Source: Pseudomonas sp. ABC1 | Lineage (GTDB): Bacteria; Pseudomonadota; Gammaproteobacteria; Pseudomonadales; Pseudomonadaceae | Reading direction: 5' to 3' | DNA length: 64,000 bases | NCBI RefSeq assembly: GCF_013395055.1 | Contig: NZ_CP058349.1 | Span: 1,920,001-1,984,000, forward strand | Part shown: positions 34,227 to 44,974 of the stretch, piece by piece | Position numbering within the stretch: position 1 is the stretch's first letter | How the letters are laid out: every line of letters begins with the position of its first letter | Notes under the pieces: model-generated | What the model saw: only the letters and a program-made list of their open reading frames with translations | Database searches by the model: none | Told to the model about the DNA's origin: nothing | Program-made: the position numbers and the translations under genes

Positions 34227-34582
34227 GTGGAAAACGGCCCGCCTCGCCCAGAGGCGGGCTGAACCACAACGAAGCATGACCATCGTCCATCACCGCACAC
34301 GCAATATCTTTTTGCCATCACACAGGGCACAGCCCTGCATACCCTGCCTCCCTGGCCCTTCCAAGCACCTGAACGCCCGAAGCATTACGCACCATATCAG
34401 TGCATCCGCATCCGTTCTGGACACCGAGAAAGGCAATGGCGCTCATCGAGCTGGGCGCATGGTCCTCTATCTACGCCTCATCGCCGCCCATGCCTGGATG
34501 GCACGAATGTTGTCTGCACCTTGCCGGACTGTCCTGCATAGCCTTGACTGATCCCTGACGACAACTTCAAGAAGGAATGCCC
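34227..34582. other. Intergenic region after putA with a stem-loop
   Basis: A 9-bp stem (GCCCGCCTC / GAGGCGGGC, 34237-34259) follows the putA stop by 10 bases. On the plus strand no T-run follows, while on the minus strand TTTT comes after CCG. It is probably the putA transcript end. The remaining 320 bases contain no recognisable gene; the only open frame of note (about 34276-34551) has no Shine-Dalgarno and no family resemblance. Confidence 0.5.
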
Positions 34583-35803
34583 ATGCGTCTACTGCCCCAC
34601 TCGCTGCTGGCCGTCTCGCTCCTGCCCCTGGCCCTCGCGGTCCATGCCGAATCCCAACAGTTCGAAATACTCGAACGCCTTTCCCCCTCGGTGACGAAAC
34701 TCGAACAAGGCAAATATGCCGGCAATTTCTATGTGCCGTCGTCGCTGGAGAACGTCACCTGGGGTTACCTGCCGAACCGCACCGCCAAGCCTGTCCTGAC
34801 GGTTGCCTCGGGCAGCGTCGTGACCGTGGACACCATCTCCCATGAAGGGGTCCTCGAAGACCAGGGACGCGACCCACTCGCCTACTTCGGCTCGAAAGGC
34901 GTGAAACCCGAGCATGTATTGAAGGAAGCCGTGGAGCTGACGGCATCGGATCGCGCCCACGACTTTTCCAAGGACGGCCCCCACGTGGTCACCGGCCCCA
35001 TCGCCATTGAGGGCGCCAAGCCAGGGGATGTGCTGAAGGTCGAGATCATCGCGGTGGAGCCTCGCGTCCCCTATGGCGTGATCTCCAACCGCCACGGCAA
35101 GGGCGCCCTGCCCGGCGAACTGCCGCGAAAACCCGCCCAGGCCGATGCCAGCGCCAAACACCCCGAGCGCTACGGCAATGTCTCGGTCTTCACCCCCATC
35201 GAACCGGGCAAAGAGGGTTATGTCGGGGTACTGGATGCCGGCAACGGCAAGAAGATCCGTTTCCCGCTCGCACCCTTCATGGGCATCATGGGCGTGGCCG
35301 CCGACACCGACCAGCCAGTGCATTCGGTCCCACCGGCCCACTACGGCGGCAATATCGACGTGAACGACCTGGGCGCCGGCACCGTCGCCTACTTCCCGGT
35401 CCAGGTTCCCGGCGCGCTGTTCTATACCGGTGACGGACACTTCGTCCAGGGCGATGGCGAAGTCGCCCTGACCGCCCTCGAAGGCTCGGCCCGCGCAACC
35501 CTCCGCCTGTCCCTGCTGAAAAGCGGCGGCAAGGATATTCCAGGGAGCAAGCTGGCCCAGCCCATGGGCGAAACGGATGAGTTCTGGGTCACCCTGGGCC
35601 TGGATGAAGACCTCGACGAGGCCATGAAGAAATCCACCCGCGAGGCGATCCGCTTCCTGCAAGAGCAGTACGGCATCGACGAAGCCCTGGCCTACGCCTA
35701 CCTCAGCGCCGCCACCGACTTCCAGGTTTCCCAGGTGGTCGACCGCACCAAAGGCATCAACGCGATGATCCGCAAAGCCGACTTCGTCGAGTTCGATGAG
35801 TAA
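34583..35803 (+). CDS. Exported acetamidase/formamidase-family protein
   Basis: A 406-aa protein. The start ATG 34583 (MRLLPHSLLAVSLLPLALAV) is chosen because AGGA lies six bases upstream; ATG 34577 would be directly adjacent to it. Residues 1-21 are a signal peptide ending VHA. The mature protein shows the FmdA/AmdA features: TVASGSVVTVDTISHEG, HVVTGPIAIEGAKPGDVLKVEI, PLAPFMGIMGVA, YGGNIDVNDLGAGTVAYFPV and GDGHFVQGDGEVALTALE. The substrate is presumably a short amide but is not known. Export to the periplasm is less usual for the family, whose best-known members are cytoplasmic. It ends with a good terminator. Confidence 0.85.
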   Translation: MRLLPHSLLAVSLLPLALAVHAESQQFEILERLSPSVTKLEQGKYAGNFYVPSSLENVTWGYLPNRTAKPVLTVASGSVVTVDTISHEGVLEDQGRDPLAYFGSKGVKPEHVLKEAVELTASDRAHDFSKDGPHVVTGPIAIEGAKPGDVLKVEIIAVEPRVPYGVISNRHGKGALPGELPRKPAQADASAKHPERYGNVSVFTPIEPGKEGYVGVLDAGNGKKIRFPLAPFMGIMGVAADTDQPVHSVPPAHYGGNIDVNDLGAGTVAYFPVQVPGALFYTGDGHFVQGDGEVALTALEGSARATLRLSLLKSGGKDIPGSKLAQPMGETDEFWVTLGLDEDLDEAMKKSTREAIRFLQEQYGIDEALAYAYLSAATDFQVSQVVDRTKGINAMIRKADFVEFDE

Positions 35804-35817
35804 GGCGATATAAGCGT

Positions 35818-35841
35818 GGCCGGGGGGATACCCCGGCCTTT
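35818..35841 (+). terminator. Terminator of the amidase gene
   Basis: GGCCGGGG pairs with CCCCGGCC around the loop GGATA and is followed by TTT. It lies 15 bases after the amidase stop. Confidence 0.75.
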
Positions 35842-35973
35842 CACCCAGGCTGCAGAACTTTCCCCACTCGCCCCCACGCACGCCGCACACCTGCCGTAAT
35901 GATCGGTCTATGGACAAGCCCACCCCCTGCGCCACACTGAAAGCACCGACGCTTTCGCCACTGGAGCCGTGCC

Positions 35974-38841
<2,868 letters not shown>

Positions 38842-38867
38842 GGCAGGTCATGTGGCAGTCATTGCCG

Positions 38868-38891
38868 CCCTTGCCTGCCGGTCGGCAAGGG
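38868..38891. repeat. Stem-loop downstream of gcvP
   Basis: CCCTTGCC pairs with GGCAAGGG around an 8-base loop, 27 bases after gcvP. No T-run follows, so it may be a transcript-end or processing hairpin only. Confidence 0.5.
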
Positions 38892-39032
38892 ATTGCCGCT
38901 GGTTGCCCCCTCAGGTGAGCCATCGTGGCAAGACCAACCCTGGTGAAGCGCGATATACGGGCTTTCCCCCATGCCTCAAGACCATGGCCCACTTCTTGCT
39001 GAAGCGTGGGGAAAGGGTAAAGGAAGATAGCC

Positions 39033-39575
39033 ATGTATATCGGTAACGCCTATTCGACCGCGAGTGTCGCCTATACACGTCAGTTCAATAATGTGAACAC
39101 GGCGCAGTCCACTCAGTCCGACTCTGTCACCGGCAATGCGCAAACCCAGGCCGACCGTGTCAGCATTTCAGACGCAGCCCGGGAGGCCGCCAGCGCAGAG
39201 GCCTCGACAGTGGCCAGTACATCGAGCACGTCGAGCGGGGAATACCCCGTAGAGATGTACCAGATCCCCAAATGGATGGCGGACTACGGTTTCGAGCTAT
39301 CCAACCAGACCGGCTCCAGTGGCAACTGGTTCGCTGAACGCTATCCGCAGGCGGCAGCCGCCACGGATGAAGAACGGGCCGAATACAGCAGGCGGATCGA
39401 TGGGCATTACCAGGCGCTGCTAGCCAGCAATGGCATAGAGGGGCTGGAGGCGCACTACCAGGCGACGATCCTCGACCTGAACAGCAGCGAGTCCCTGCAC
39501 CAGCAGATGCGCGAGCGGCTGCAGAACGATCCGGGGATGCTTGAGCTGATGGCGAAGATGGGCAAGTCGATCTGA
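39033..39575 (+). CDS. Hypothetical protein with flagellar-axial-like N-terminus
   Basis: A 180-aa protein not assigned to a family. AAGGA lies eight bases before the ATG, so translation is well supported. Residues 1-45 are Asn/Thr/Gln-rich (YIGNAYSTASVAYTRQFNNVN) and lead to ADRVSISDAAREAA; a D-x-VS-(I/L)-S motif of this kind occurs near the termini of several flagella-linked and surface proteins. Residues 45-65 are Ser/Thr-rich. The rest is helical with EMYQIPKWMADYGFELSNQ and ends LELMAKMGKSI. It has no signal peptide and no membrane segment. The opposing small gene at 39665 also looks axial-like. The function is unknown. Confidence 0.7.
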   Translation: MYIGNAYSTASVAYTRQFNNVNTAQSTQSDSVTGNAQTQADRVSISDAAREAASAEASTVASTSSTSSGEYPVEMYQIPKWMADYGFELSNQTGSSGNWFAERYPQAAAATDEERAEYSRRIDGHYQALLASNGIEGLEAHYQATILDLNSSESLHQQMRERLQNDPGMLELMAKMGKSI

Positions 39576-39610
39576 GACTAGAGGTGGCCGGCGCAGCCGA
39601 GCGGTGAGGC

Positions 39611-39633
39611 GGTGCGCACGGCGCACCCTACGG
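39611..39633. repeat. 23-bp intergenic repeat, copy 1
   Basis: GGTGCGCACGGCGCACCC followed by TACGG. An identical 23-bp stretch is at 49083-49105. Within it GGTGCGC and GCGCACC form a hairpin. It lies between two convergent small genes. Confidence 0.7.
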
Positions 39634-39664
39634 AAAGGACAGCCGGTGTGACTGCCGGGGGTAT

Positions 39665-39913
39665 TCAGGCCTGGGTGTCGATCAGGGTGCCCAGTACTTC
39701 GTCGGCGCTGCGGATCACTCGGGCGCCAACCTGTGCGGCATGCTCGCCGACCTTCAACTCGATCATCTGCTCGGTCAGTTCGGAAACGACCTGCGAGTTG
39801 CCCGCCACCGGCAGGGAGTTGGAGGCGATGGCCGCGCCAGCGTCGTCGACACGCTGCTGGCCGCTCTGATAGAGACTCAGGCCTGCGCTCAGAAGACTGC
39901 TGTTGATTTGCAT
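39665..39913 (-). CDS. Small FlgB/FlgC/FlgE-C-terminus-like motility protein
   Basis: An 82-aa protein. The C-terminal half, ELTEQMIELKVGEHAAQVGARVIRSADEVLGTLID, mimics the C-terminal helix of flagellar rod and hook proteins (TEMVNLI...QANAKVIKTADEMLGTLLD). The N-terminus is MQINSSLLSAGLSLYQSG. It therefore looks like a minimal axial protein lacking the middle domain. A small gene of this size is found next to bioD in P. aeruginosa. Its function is unknown. It is transcribed away from bioD-facing sequence with 76 bases between them. Confidence 0.75.
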   Translation of the reverse strand: MQINSSLLSAGLSLYQSGQQRVDDAGAAIASNSLPVAGNSQVVSELTEQMIELKVGEHAAQVGARVIRSADEVLGTLIDTQA

Positions 39914-39989
39914 GGATCACCTCCGAAACGGAATCGCACCGCGATAGGCCTGCGGGACAGGCCTGTGACAAGTAGAAGCCATAATGGCG

Positions 39990-40691
39990 CTAGCTGCAAG
40001 TTCTGCTTGGAGTCTGTATCAACGTCGCCAGGTCCAGATAACGAGCCAACGCGGCTGGAGCGGGCGGTTGCGACCAAGGCACCTGGCCAAGGCACGGCGC
40101 GGGCAAACGCGCAGCCAGTGTCTCGATATTCTGCGCCAGCCGCGCGGCATGCGGATCGACCACATTGGCCACCCACCCTGCCAGTGGCAGCCCATCGGCC
40201 AGGATCGCCTCAGCGCTGAGCAGCGCATGGTTGATGCAGCCCAGCCGCACGCCGACCACCAGGATCACCGGCAAGCCAAGCGCCAGCGCCAGGTCGGACA
40301 GGTTCTCGGTGGCATTGAGCGGCACCCGCCAACCACCAGCTCCTTCCACCAGGGTAAAGTCGGCGCCCTGCGCCAATACCGAGCGCACCGAGATAGTCAG
40401 TTCGTCGACGCCCAGGCTCACCTCGGCTTCCTCGGCGGCCAGGTGCGGAGCGATGGCCGGTGAGAAGGCGAAGGGGTTCACAACCTCATAGGGCAGCGCC
40501 AGGCTGCACTCGGCCTGCAGGGCCAGAGCATCGGCGTTACGCAAGCCAGCTTCTGTGCGTACACATCCAGAAGCCACTGGTTTGACCGCCGCCGTGGACA
40601 GCCCGGCCTGCCGTGCCTTATGCAGCAAGGCGCAGGCAACGCTGGTCTTGCCAGCATCGGTGTCAGTACCGGTGACGAAGAACGCCTTCAT
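39990..40691 (-). CDS. bioD: Dethiobiotin synthetase
   Basis: A 233-aa ATP-dependent carboxylase that closes the ureido ring of dethiobiotin. Walker A is FVTGTDTDAGKTSVACALL at the N-terminus, and VKPVASGC contains the catalytic Lys. LVEGAGGWRVPLN is the second active-site motif. It overlaps bioC by 4 bases (ATGA-type) and is the last gene of the bioB-F-H-C-D run. Confidence 0.94.
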   Translation of the reverse strand: MKAFFVTGTDTDAGKTSVACALLHKARQAGLSTAAVKPVASGCVRTEAGLRNADALALQAECSLALPYEVVNPFAFSPAIAPHLAAEEAEVSLGVDELTISVRSVLAQGADFTLVEGAGGWRVPLNATENLSDLALALGLPVILVVGVRLGCINHALLSAEAILADGLPLAGWVANVVDPHAARLAQNIETLAARLPAPCLGQVPWSQPPAPAALARYLDLATLIQTPSRTCS

Positions 40692-41461
40692 TTACGCAGC
40701 ACTCCATAAATCACCTGATAAGTGGCCGGCAACCCTTCGGGCTGGCGCCAACGCTCATAGGCTTGGACCAGCGCACGCAAACGCGCACGCCCGGTCAGCC
40801 CACCTGGGCGACCAGGGTTGAGGTTATGTGCGCCCAGTGCCTTGAGCGCATGGGTCAGGCTGGCCAGGTCGGGGAAATGCACGGTCAATGGACTGACCCA
40901 TAGGCTTTCCACCTGCAGGCCGCTGTTATCGCAGAGCAGTTGGTAGTCCTGCGGCGAGCGGAAACGATTGACATGGGCATGGCCATCGACCTCACGCCAG
41001 CTGTCGCGCAGCTCCGCCAGGGTGCCGTCGCACAGGCTGCTGAAGGCCAGCAGTCCACCAGGGCGCAGCACGCGCTTTGCCTCGCGCAGCGCCTGGCCGA
41101 AATCCTCGCACCATTGCAGCGCCAGGCTGGAGAACAGCAGGTCGAAGCGGGCATCCATCAGCGGCAACGCCTCGGCATCGCCCGCAATAAAGCACTCGGC
41201 GCCACCTAATGGCCGGGCGTGACGCAACATGCCCTCCGCCAGGTCCAGCGCCACACCCTCGGCATCCGGCCAGCACCGGGCCAGCTCACGGGAGAAATAG
41301 CCGGTGCCACAACCCAGATCCAGCCAGCGCTCGACCCGGGCATCCATGGGCAAACGCTCCAGCAGGGTATGGCCGATCTCACGCTGTAAGCCAGCCACGC
41401 TGTCGTAGCTGGCGGCGGCCCGGGAGAACGAGGCCGCCACCGCGTGCTTGTCCGGCATCAT
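40688..41461 (-). CDS. bioC: Malonyl-ACP O-methyltransferase
   Basis: A 257-aa SAM-dependent methyltransferase that caps malonyl-ACP so that the fatty-acid machinery can build the pimeloyl chain. The SAM-binding motif is WLDLGCGTGYFSRELA, with post-motif LDLAEGMLRHAR and FDLLFSSLALQWCEDF. It begins KHAVAASFSRAAASYD, a BioC signature. The start codon (two consecutive ATGs at 41456-41461) abuts the first copy of a 147-base direct repeat, so its native Shine-Dalgarno lies in repeat DNA. It is separated from bioH by about 350 bases of those repeats. Confidence 0.93.
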   Translation of the reverse strand: MMPDKHAVAASFSRAAASYDSVAGLQREIGHTLLERLPMDARVERWLDLGCGTGYFSRELARCWPDAEGVALDLAEGMLRHARPLGGAECFIAGDAEALPLMDARFDLLFSSLALQWCEDFGQALREAKRVLRPGGLLAFSSLCDGTLAELRDSWREVDGHAHVNRFRSPQDYQLLCDNSGLQVESLWVSPLTVHFPDLASLTHALKALGAHNLNPGRPGGLTGRARLRALVQAYERWRQPEGLPATYQVIYGVLRK

Positions 41462-41604
41462 GGCCAGAACCCTGGAGCATCAGTTGCAAGCGCAATGCTG
41501 GCGCAATGCATATAGAAAACACCGTCATTCCCGCGTAGGCGGGAATCCATGCGATAGCCATGACACCGCGCACCTGGGTCCCCGCCTGCGCGGGGACGAC
41601 GAGG
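41458..41604. repeat. Direct repeat unit A (REP pair) between bioC and bioH
   Basis: A unit of about 147 bases containing two facing REP-like hairpins (TTCCCGCG..AGGCGGGAA and TCCCCGCCTGCGCGGGGA). It recurs with high identity at 41635-41781, a period of 177 bases. Its left edge overlaps the start of bioC. Confidence 0.85.
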
Positions 41605-41634
41605 TGAAATCGGCACGGTGTGTGTCTCTCGGGC

Positions 41635-41781
41635 TGATGGCCAAAACCCTGAGTCATCCGTCGCAAACTCAATGCTGGCGCAATGTATGTAGAAAACACC
41701 GTCATTCCCGCGCAGGCGGGAATCCATGCGATAGCCATGACACCGCGCACCTGGGTCCCCGCCTGCGCGGGGACGACGGGA
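41635..41781. repeat. Direct repeat unit B (REP pair) between bioC and bioH
   Basis: Second copy of the unit at 41458, differing mainly in the first 50 bases; the block from AGAAAACACCGTCATTCCCG to the second hairpin is nearly identical. The pair occupies almost the whole bioC-bioH gap, which is therefore explained by repeats and not by a gene. Confidence 0.85.
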
Positions 41782-41810
41782 TGAGCGTACGCCTAGAACT
41801 GATGGCTTTT

Positions 41811-42542
41811 TCATGCTCCACCCGACTGCCCTGGCCGACGCCCAAGGATAAAGGCACGCATGCGCTCGGCCAGCAGTTCCGGGGCTTCCAGCGGCAGGGC
41901 ATGCCCCGTCGCGGCAATCGTTTCGACCTGCGCCTTCGGCAGCAAAGCCTCCAGCCTGGCCGCGCAGCCGTGCGGGACCAGCGCATCGTCCACGCCAAAC
42001 AGGTGCAGTTGCGACCCCTGGTACTGCAGCAATGCGGCGCGGCCATCCAGTTCGTCCAGCACGTGAAGCCCAGCCTGGAGCGCTTCGGACGACCAGCCGC
42101 TCTGCATGGCGTGCAATCGTTGGGCAGTCTGCCGAGGCTCGGCGCCGCCCCGGCCACACAGCAGCGTAAAGCGTTTCAAGGTGCCGGTCGGGTCCTGCTG
42201 GAAGCCCTCACGAAAGGCCGCGAAAGTCGCCAATGGCATGGCCTCGGACCAATCCTCGCGCTGCCGGAAACAGGCATTGCTGGCCAGAGTGATCAACCCC
42301 GCACAGCGCTCGCCCCGACGCGCTGCCAGTTGCGTTGCCAGCATCCCGCCGAGGGACCAGCCGCACAACCAGCCATCCAGGGGCAGGCGCTCATCCAGCT
42401 CATCCAGCCAGTCACCGGGGTTGGCCGACAACGGCAGCGCCTCCAGCCGTACCGACAACCCCGGGCGCAGGCAGTCAGCCAGCCCCTGCAACGCGGCAGG
42501 CGAGCAGGACCAGCCTGGCAGCAGCGCCAGCACCTCAGTCAT
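41811..42542 (-). CDS. bioH: Pimeloyl-ACP methyl ester carboxylesterase
   Basis: A 243-aa alpha/beta hydrolase that removes the methyl group added by BioC. The nucleophile elbow is CGWSLGGMLATQLA (Ser in GWSLGG), the oxyanion region is LLPGWSCSP and the catalytic His is in AATGHALPLEAPE. The start MTEVLALLPGWS (42540-42542) overlaps the bioF stop by 8 bases, so bioF and bioH are coupled. Length fits BioH. Confidence 0.92.
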   Translation of the reverse strand: MTEVLALLPGWSCSPAALQGLADCLRPGLSVRLEALPLSANPGDWLDELDERLPLDGWLCGWSLGGMLATQLAARRGERCAGLITLASNACFRQREDWSEAMPLATFAAFREGFQQDPTGTLKRFTLLCGRGGAEPRQTAQRLHAMQSGWSSEALQAGLHVLDELDGRAALLQYQGSQLHLFGVDDALVPHGCAARLEALLPKAQVETIAATGHALPLEAPELLAERMRAFILGRRPGQSGGA

Positions 42543-43710
42543 CGCCGTCATTCCCCAGCGCTTCCCAACCGTCGGCCAGGGCGTCCAGCAATCGCTCCAC
42601 CTGAGACTCGTCATGCGCCGCGCTCAGCGTCACGCGCAGACGCGCGGTACCCTGCGGCACTGTCGGCGGGCGGATCGCGCCGACCAGTAGACCATGCGCA
42701 CGCAGATAGCGCGCCAGGCGCAAGGCACGCCCACTGCTGCCGACCAGGATCGGCTGGATCGGCGTCGGGCTGTCCATCAACGGCAACCCGATACGCTGCG
42801 CGCCCTCGCGGAAACGCTCAATCAGCATGTGCAGATGCTCACGCCGCCAGCCCTCCTCGCGCAACAGACGCAGGCTGGCCAGGGTGGCGCAGGCCAACGC
42901 TGGCGACTGGCTGGTGGTGTAGATATAGGGCCGGGAGAACTGGATCAGCGTTTCGATCAGCTCTTCACTGCCAGCGACAAAGGCACCGCCCGTACCGAAT
43001 GCCTTGCCCAGGGTACCGACCAGCACCGGCACGTCCTCCAGAGACAGCCCGAACTGCTCGACGATACCGCCGCCCGTGGCGCCCAGGGTGCCGAAACCGT
43101 GCGCATCGTCGACCATCACCCAGGCCCCATGCGCCCTGGCGGTTGCACACAGCGCCGGCAGGTCGGCCAGGTCGCCGTCCATGCTGAACACGCCATCGGT
43201 CACCACCAGGGTGTCGCCGCTGGCCTTGCCCAGGCGCGAAGCCAGGCTCGCGGCATCGTTGTGCAGGTAGCGGGCGAAACGCGCCCCCGACAGCAACCCG
43301 GCATCCAGCAACGAGGCGTGGTTGAGGCGGTCCTGCAAGACCGTGTCGCCCTGCCCGACCAGCGCGGTGACGGCGGCCAGGTTGGCCATGTAGCCGGTGG
43401 AGAACAGCAACGCCCGCGGACGCCCGGTGAACTCGGCCAGTGCCAGCTCCAGCTCATGGTGCGGTGTGGAATGGCCAATCACCAGGTGCGAGGCGCCACC
43501 GCCGACACCCCAGCGCTGCGCGCCCTCAGCCATGGCCTGGATCACCTGCGGGTGGTTGGCCAGGCCAAGGTAGTCGTTGGAACAGAATGCCAGCAGCGCT
43601 TCGCCATCGACCTGCACCTGCGGCCCTTGCGGGCTCTGCAACAGCGGGCGCTGGCGAAATAGGTCGGCGGCCTGGCGCTCGGCGAGGCGAGCGGCGAGAT
43701 CGAAACTCAT
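42535..43710 (-). CDS. bioF: 8-amino-7-oxononanoate synthase
   Basis: A 391-aa PLP enzyme that condenses pimeloyl-ACP with alanine. The PLP Lys is in VGTLGKAFGTGGAF, and FCSNDYLGLANHPQV and GVGGASHLVIGHS are family signatures. The start MSFDLAARLAERQAAD (43708-43710) is preferred over an upstream Met that adds 15 residues. It is separated from bioB by 108 bases carrying a perfect 14-bp hairpin. Confidence 0.95.
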   Translation of the reverse strand: MSFDLAARLAERQAADLFRQRPLLQSPQGPQVQVDGEALLAFCSNDYLGLANHPQVIQAMAEGAQRWGVGGGASHLVIGHSTPHHELELALAEFTGRPRALLFSTGYMANLAAVTALVGQGDTVLQDRLNHASLLDAGLLSGARFARYLHNDAASLASRLGKASGDTLVVTDGVFSMDGDLADLPALCATARAHGAWVMVDDAHGFGTLGATGGGIVEQFGLSLEDVPVLVGTLGKAFGTGGAFVAGSEELIETLIQFSRPYIYTTSQSPALACATLASLRLLREEGWRREHLHMLIERFREGAQRIGLPLMDSPTPIQPILVGSSGRALRLARYLRAHGLLVGAIRPPTVPQGTARLRVTLSAAHDESQVERLLDALADGWEALGNDGDD

Positions 43711-43777
43711 GATGAACACCGAGATCCGGTGGGTGACCGCAAACGGGTCATCCACCCTGCGAAAGGGTCAGGTCCGA

Positions 43778-43809
43778 CAGTGGCTGGATGACACATCATC
43801 CAGCCACTG
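43778..43809. repeat. Perfect 14-bp hairpin between bioB and bioF
   Basis: CAGTGGCTGGATGA (43778-43791) pairs fully with TCATCCAGCCACTG (43796-43809) around a 4-base loop. It starts 9 bases after the bioB stop in the direction of transcription. No T-run follows, so it is more likely a processing or partial attenuation element than a full terminator. Confidence 0.7.
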
Positions 43810-43818
43810 CAAACCCGC

Positions 43819-44874
43819 TCAGGCTGAGGCGGCGTTGTAGAACAGCCGCGAATCGCGCTGTTCGATCAGTGCCTGCTCGATGGCGGCCTGGTGCACTTCG
43901 TCGGCGTGGTCCTGACGTTCCTCCGGCTTGATGCCGAGGCGACGGAACAGCGCCATGTCGCGATCGGCCTGCGGGTTGCCGGTGGTCAGCAGCTTTTCGC
44001 CGTAGAAGATCGAGTTGGCACCGGCCATGAAGGCCAGCGCCTGCATCTGCTCGTTCATCGCCTCGCGCCCGGCGGACAGCCGCACGTGAGACTTCGGCAT
44101 CATGACCCGGGCCACCGCCAGCATGCGGATGAAGTCGAAGGGATCGACGTCCTCTTCGGCGGCCAGGGGCGTACCCTCGACCTTGACCAGCATGTTGATC
44201 GGCACCGATTCCGGGTGCTCCGGCAGGTTGGCCAACTGGATCAGCAGCCCGGCGCGGTCGTCCAGCGACTCACCCATGCCGAGGATGCCGCCGGAACAGA
44301 TCTTCATGCCGGCGTCGCGCACGTAGGCGAGGGTCTGCAGGCGCTCGGAATAGGTGCGGGTGGTGATGATGTTGCCGTAGAACTCCGGCGAGGTGTCGAG
44401 GTTGTGGTTGTAGTAGTCCAGACCCGCGGCGGCCAGTGACTGGGTCTGCTCCTGGGTCAGGCGCCCGAGGGTCATGCAGGTTTCCAGGCCGAGCGCCTTG
44501 ACCCCTTCGACCATCTTCAGCACATAGGGCATGTCTTTCGCCGAGGGGTGCTTCCAGGCCGCGCCCATGCAGAAGCGCGTGGAACCGATGGCCTTGGCCT
44601 CGGCGGCCGCCTCCAGCACCTTCTGCACTTCCATCAGCTTCTGCTTGTCCAGCCCGGTGTTGTAGTGGCCGGACTGCGGGCAGTACTTGCAGTCCTCGGG
44701 GCAGGCGCCGGTCTTGATCGACAGCAGGGTGGAAACCTGTACGCGATTGGCATCGAAATGCCGGCGATGTACCGTCTGCGCCAGGAACAGCAGGTCGTTG
44801 AAGGGTTGCTCGAAGAGTGCGCGAACCTCGGCGAGGCTCCAGTCATGGCGAAGATCGAAAGCAGTGGCGCTCAT
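43819..44874 (-). CDS. bioB: Biotin synthase
   Basis: A 351-aa radical-SAM enzyme that inserts sulfur into dethiobiotin. The 4Fe-4S cluster motif is CPEDCKYC within TGACPEDCKYCPQSGHYN. Other signatures are FCMGAAWKHPSAKDM, YYNHNLDTSPEFYGNI, GGILGMGE and MAGANSIFYGEKLLTTGNP. The start MSATAFDLRHDW (44872-44874) is chosen over an upstream Met. It is the first gene of the biotin operon and is divergent from comF across 89 bases that hold a BirA-type operator. Confidence 0.95.
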   Translation of the reverse strand: MSATAFDLRHDWSLAEVRALFEQPFNDLLFLAQTVHRRHFDANRVQVSTLLSIKTGACPEDCKYCPQSGHYNTGLDKQKLMEVQKVLEAAAEAKAIGSTRFCMGAAWKHPSAKDMPYVLKMVEGVKALGLETCMTLGRLTQEQTQSLAAAGLDYYNHNLDTSPEFYGNIITTRTYSERLQTLAYVRDAGMKICSGGILGMGESLDDRAGLLIQLANLPEHPESVPINMLVKVEGTPLAAEEDVDPFDFIRMLAVARVMMPKSHVRLSAGREAMNEQMQALAFMAGANSIFYGEKLLTTGNPQADRDMALFRRLGIKPEERQDHADEVHQAAIEQALIEQRDSRLFYNAASA

Positions 44875-44942
44875 GGGCGCGTTCCTTTTGTAGTAGCGGG
44901 AAAGCCGGCACGGATGCGCAATGGTCAACAAGCCCGGCCCTC

Positions 44943-44974
44943 ATGTCAACCAAGGATGGAACCATGGTTTACAA
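44943..44974. promoter_or_regulatory. BirA-type biotin operator overlapping the comF start
   Basis: ATGTCAACC (44943-44951), a 14-base spacer and GGTTTACAA (44966-44974). The right half is identical to the BirA half-site as known from E. coli (TTGTAAACC inverted) and the left half matches 7 of 9 positions. On the minus strand the left half contains TTGACA, a ready -35 element for bioB. The right half lies inside the first codons of comF. Confidence 0.65.

Noticed and set aside
34276..34551. A 91-codon open frame in the putA-amidase gap.
   Set aside because: It has no ribosome-binding site, a His/Arg/Ser-rich composition and no family resemblance.
41458..41781. Possible CRISPR array from repeated sequence between bioC and bioH.
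   Set aside because: There are only two long units with REP hairpins and no short regularly spaced repeats or unique spacers, and no cas genes nearby.
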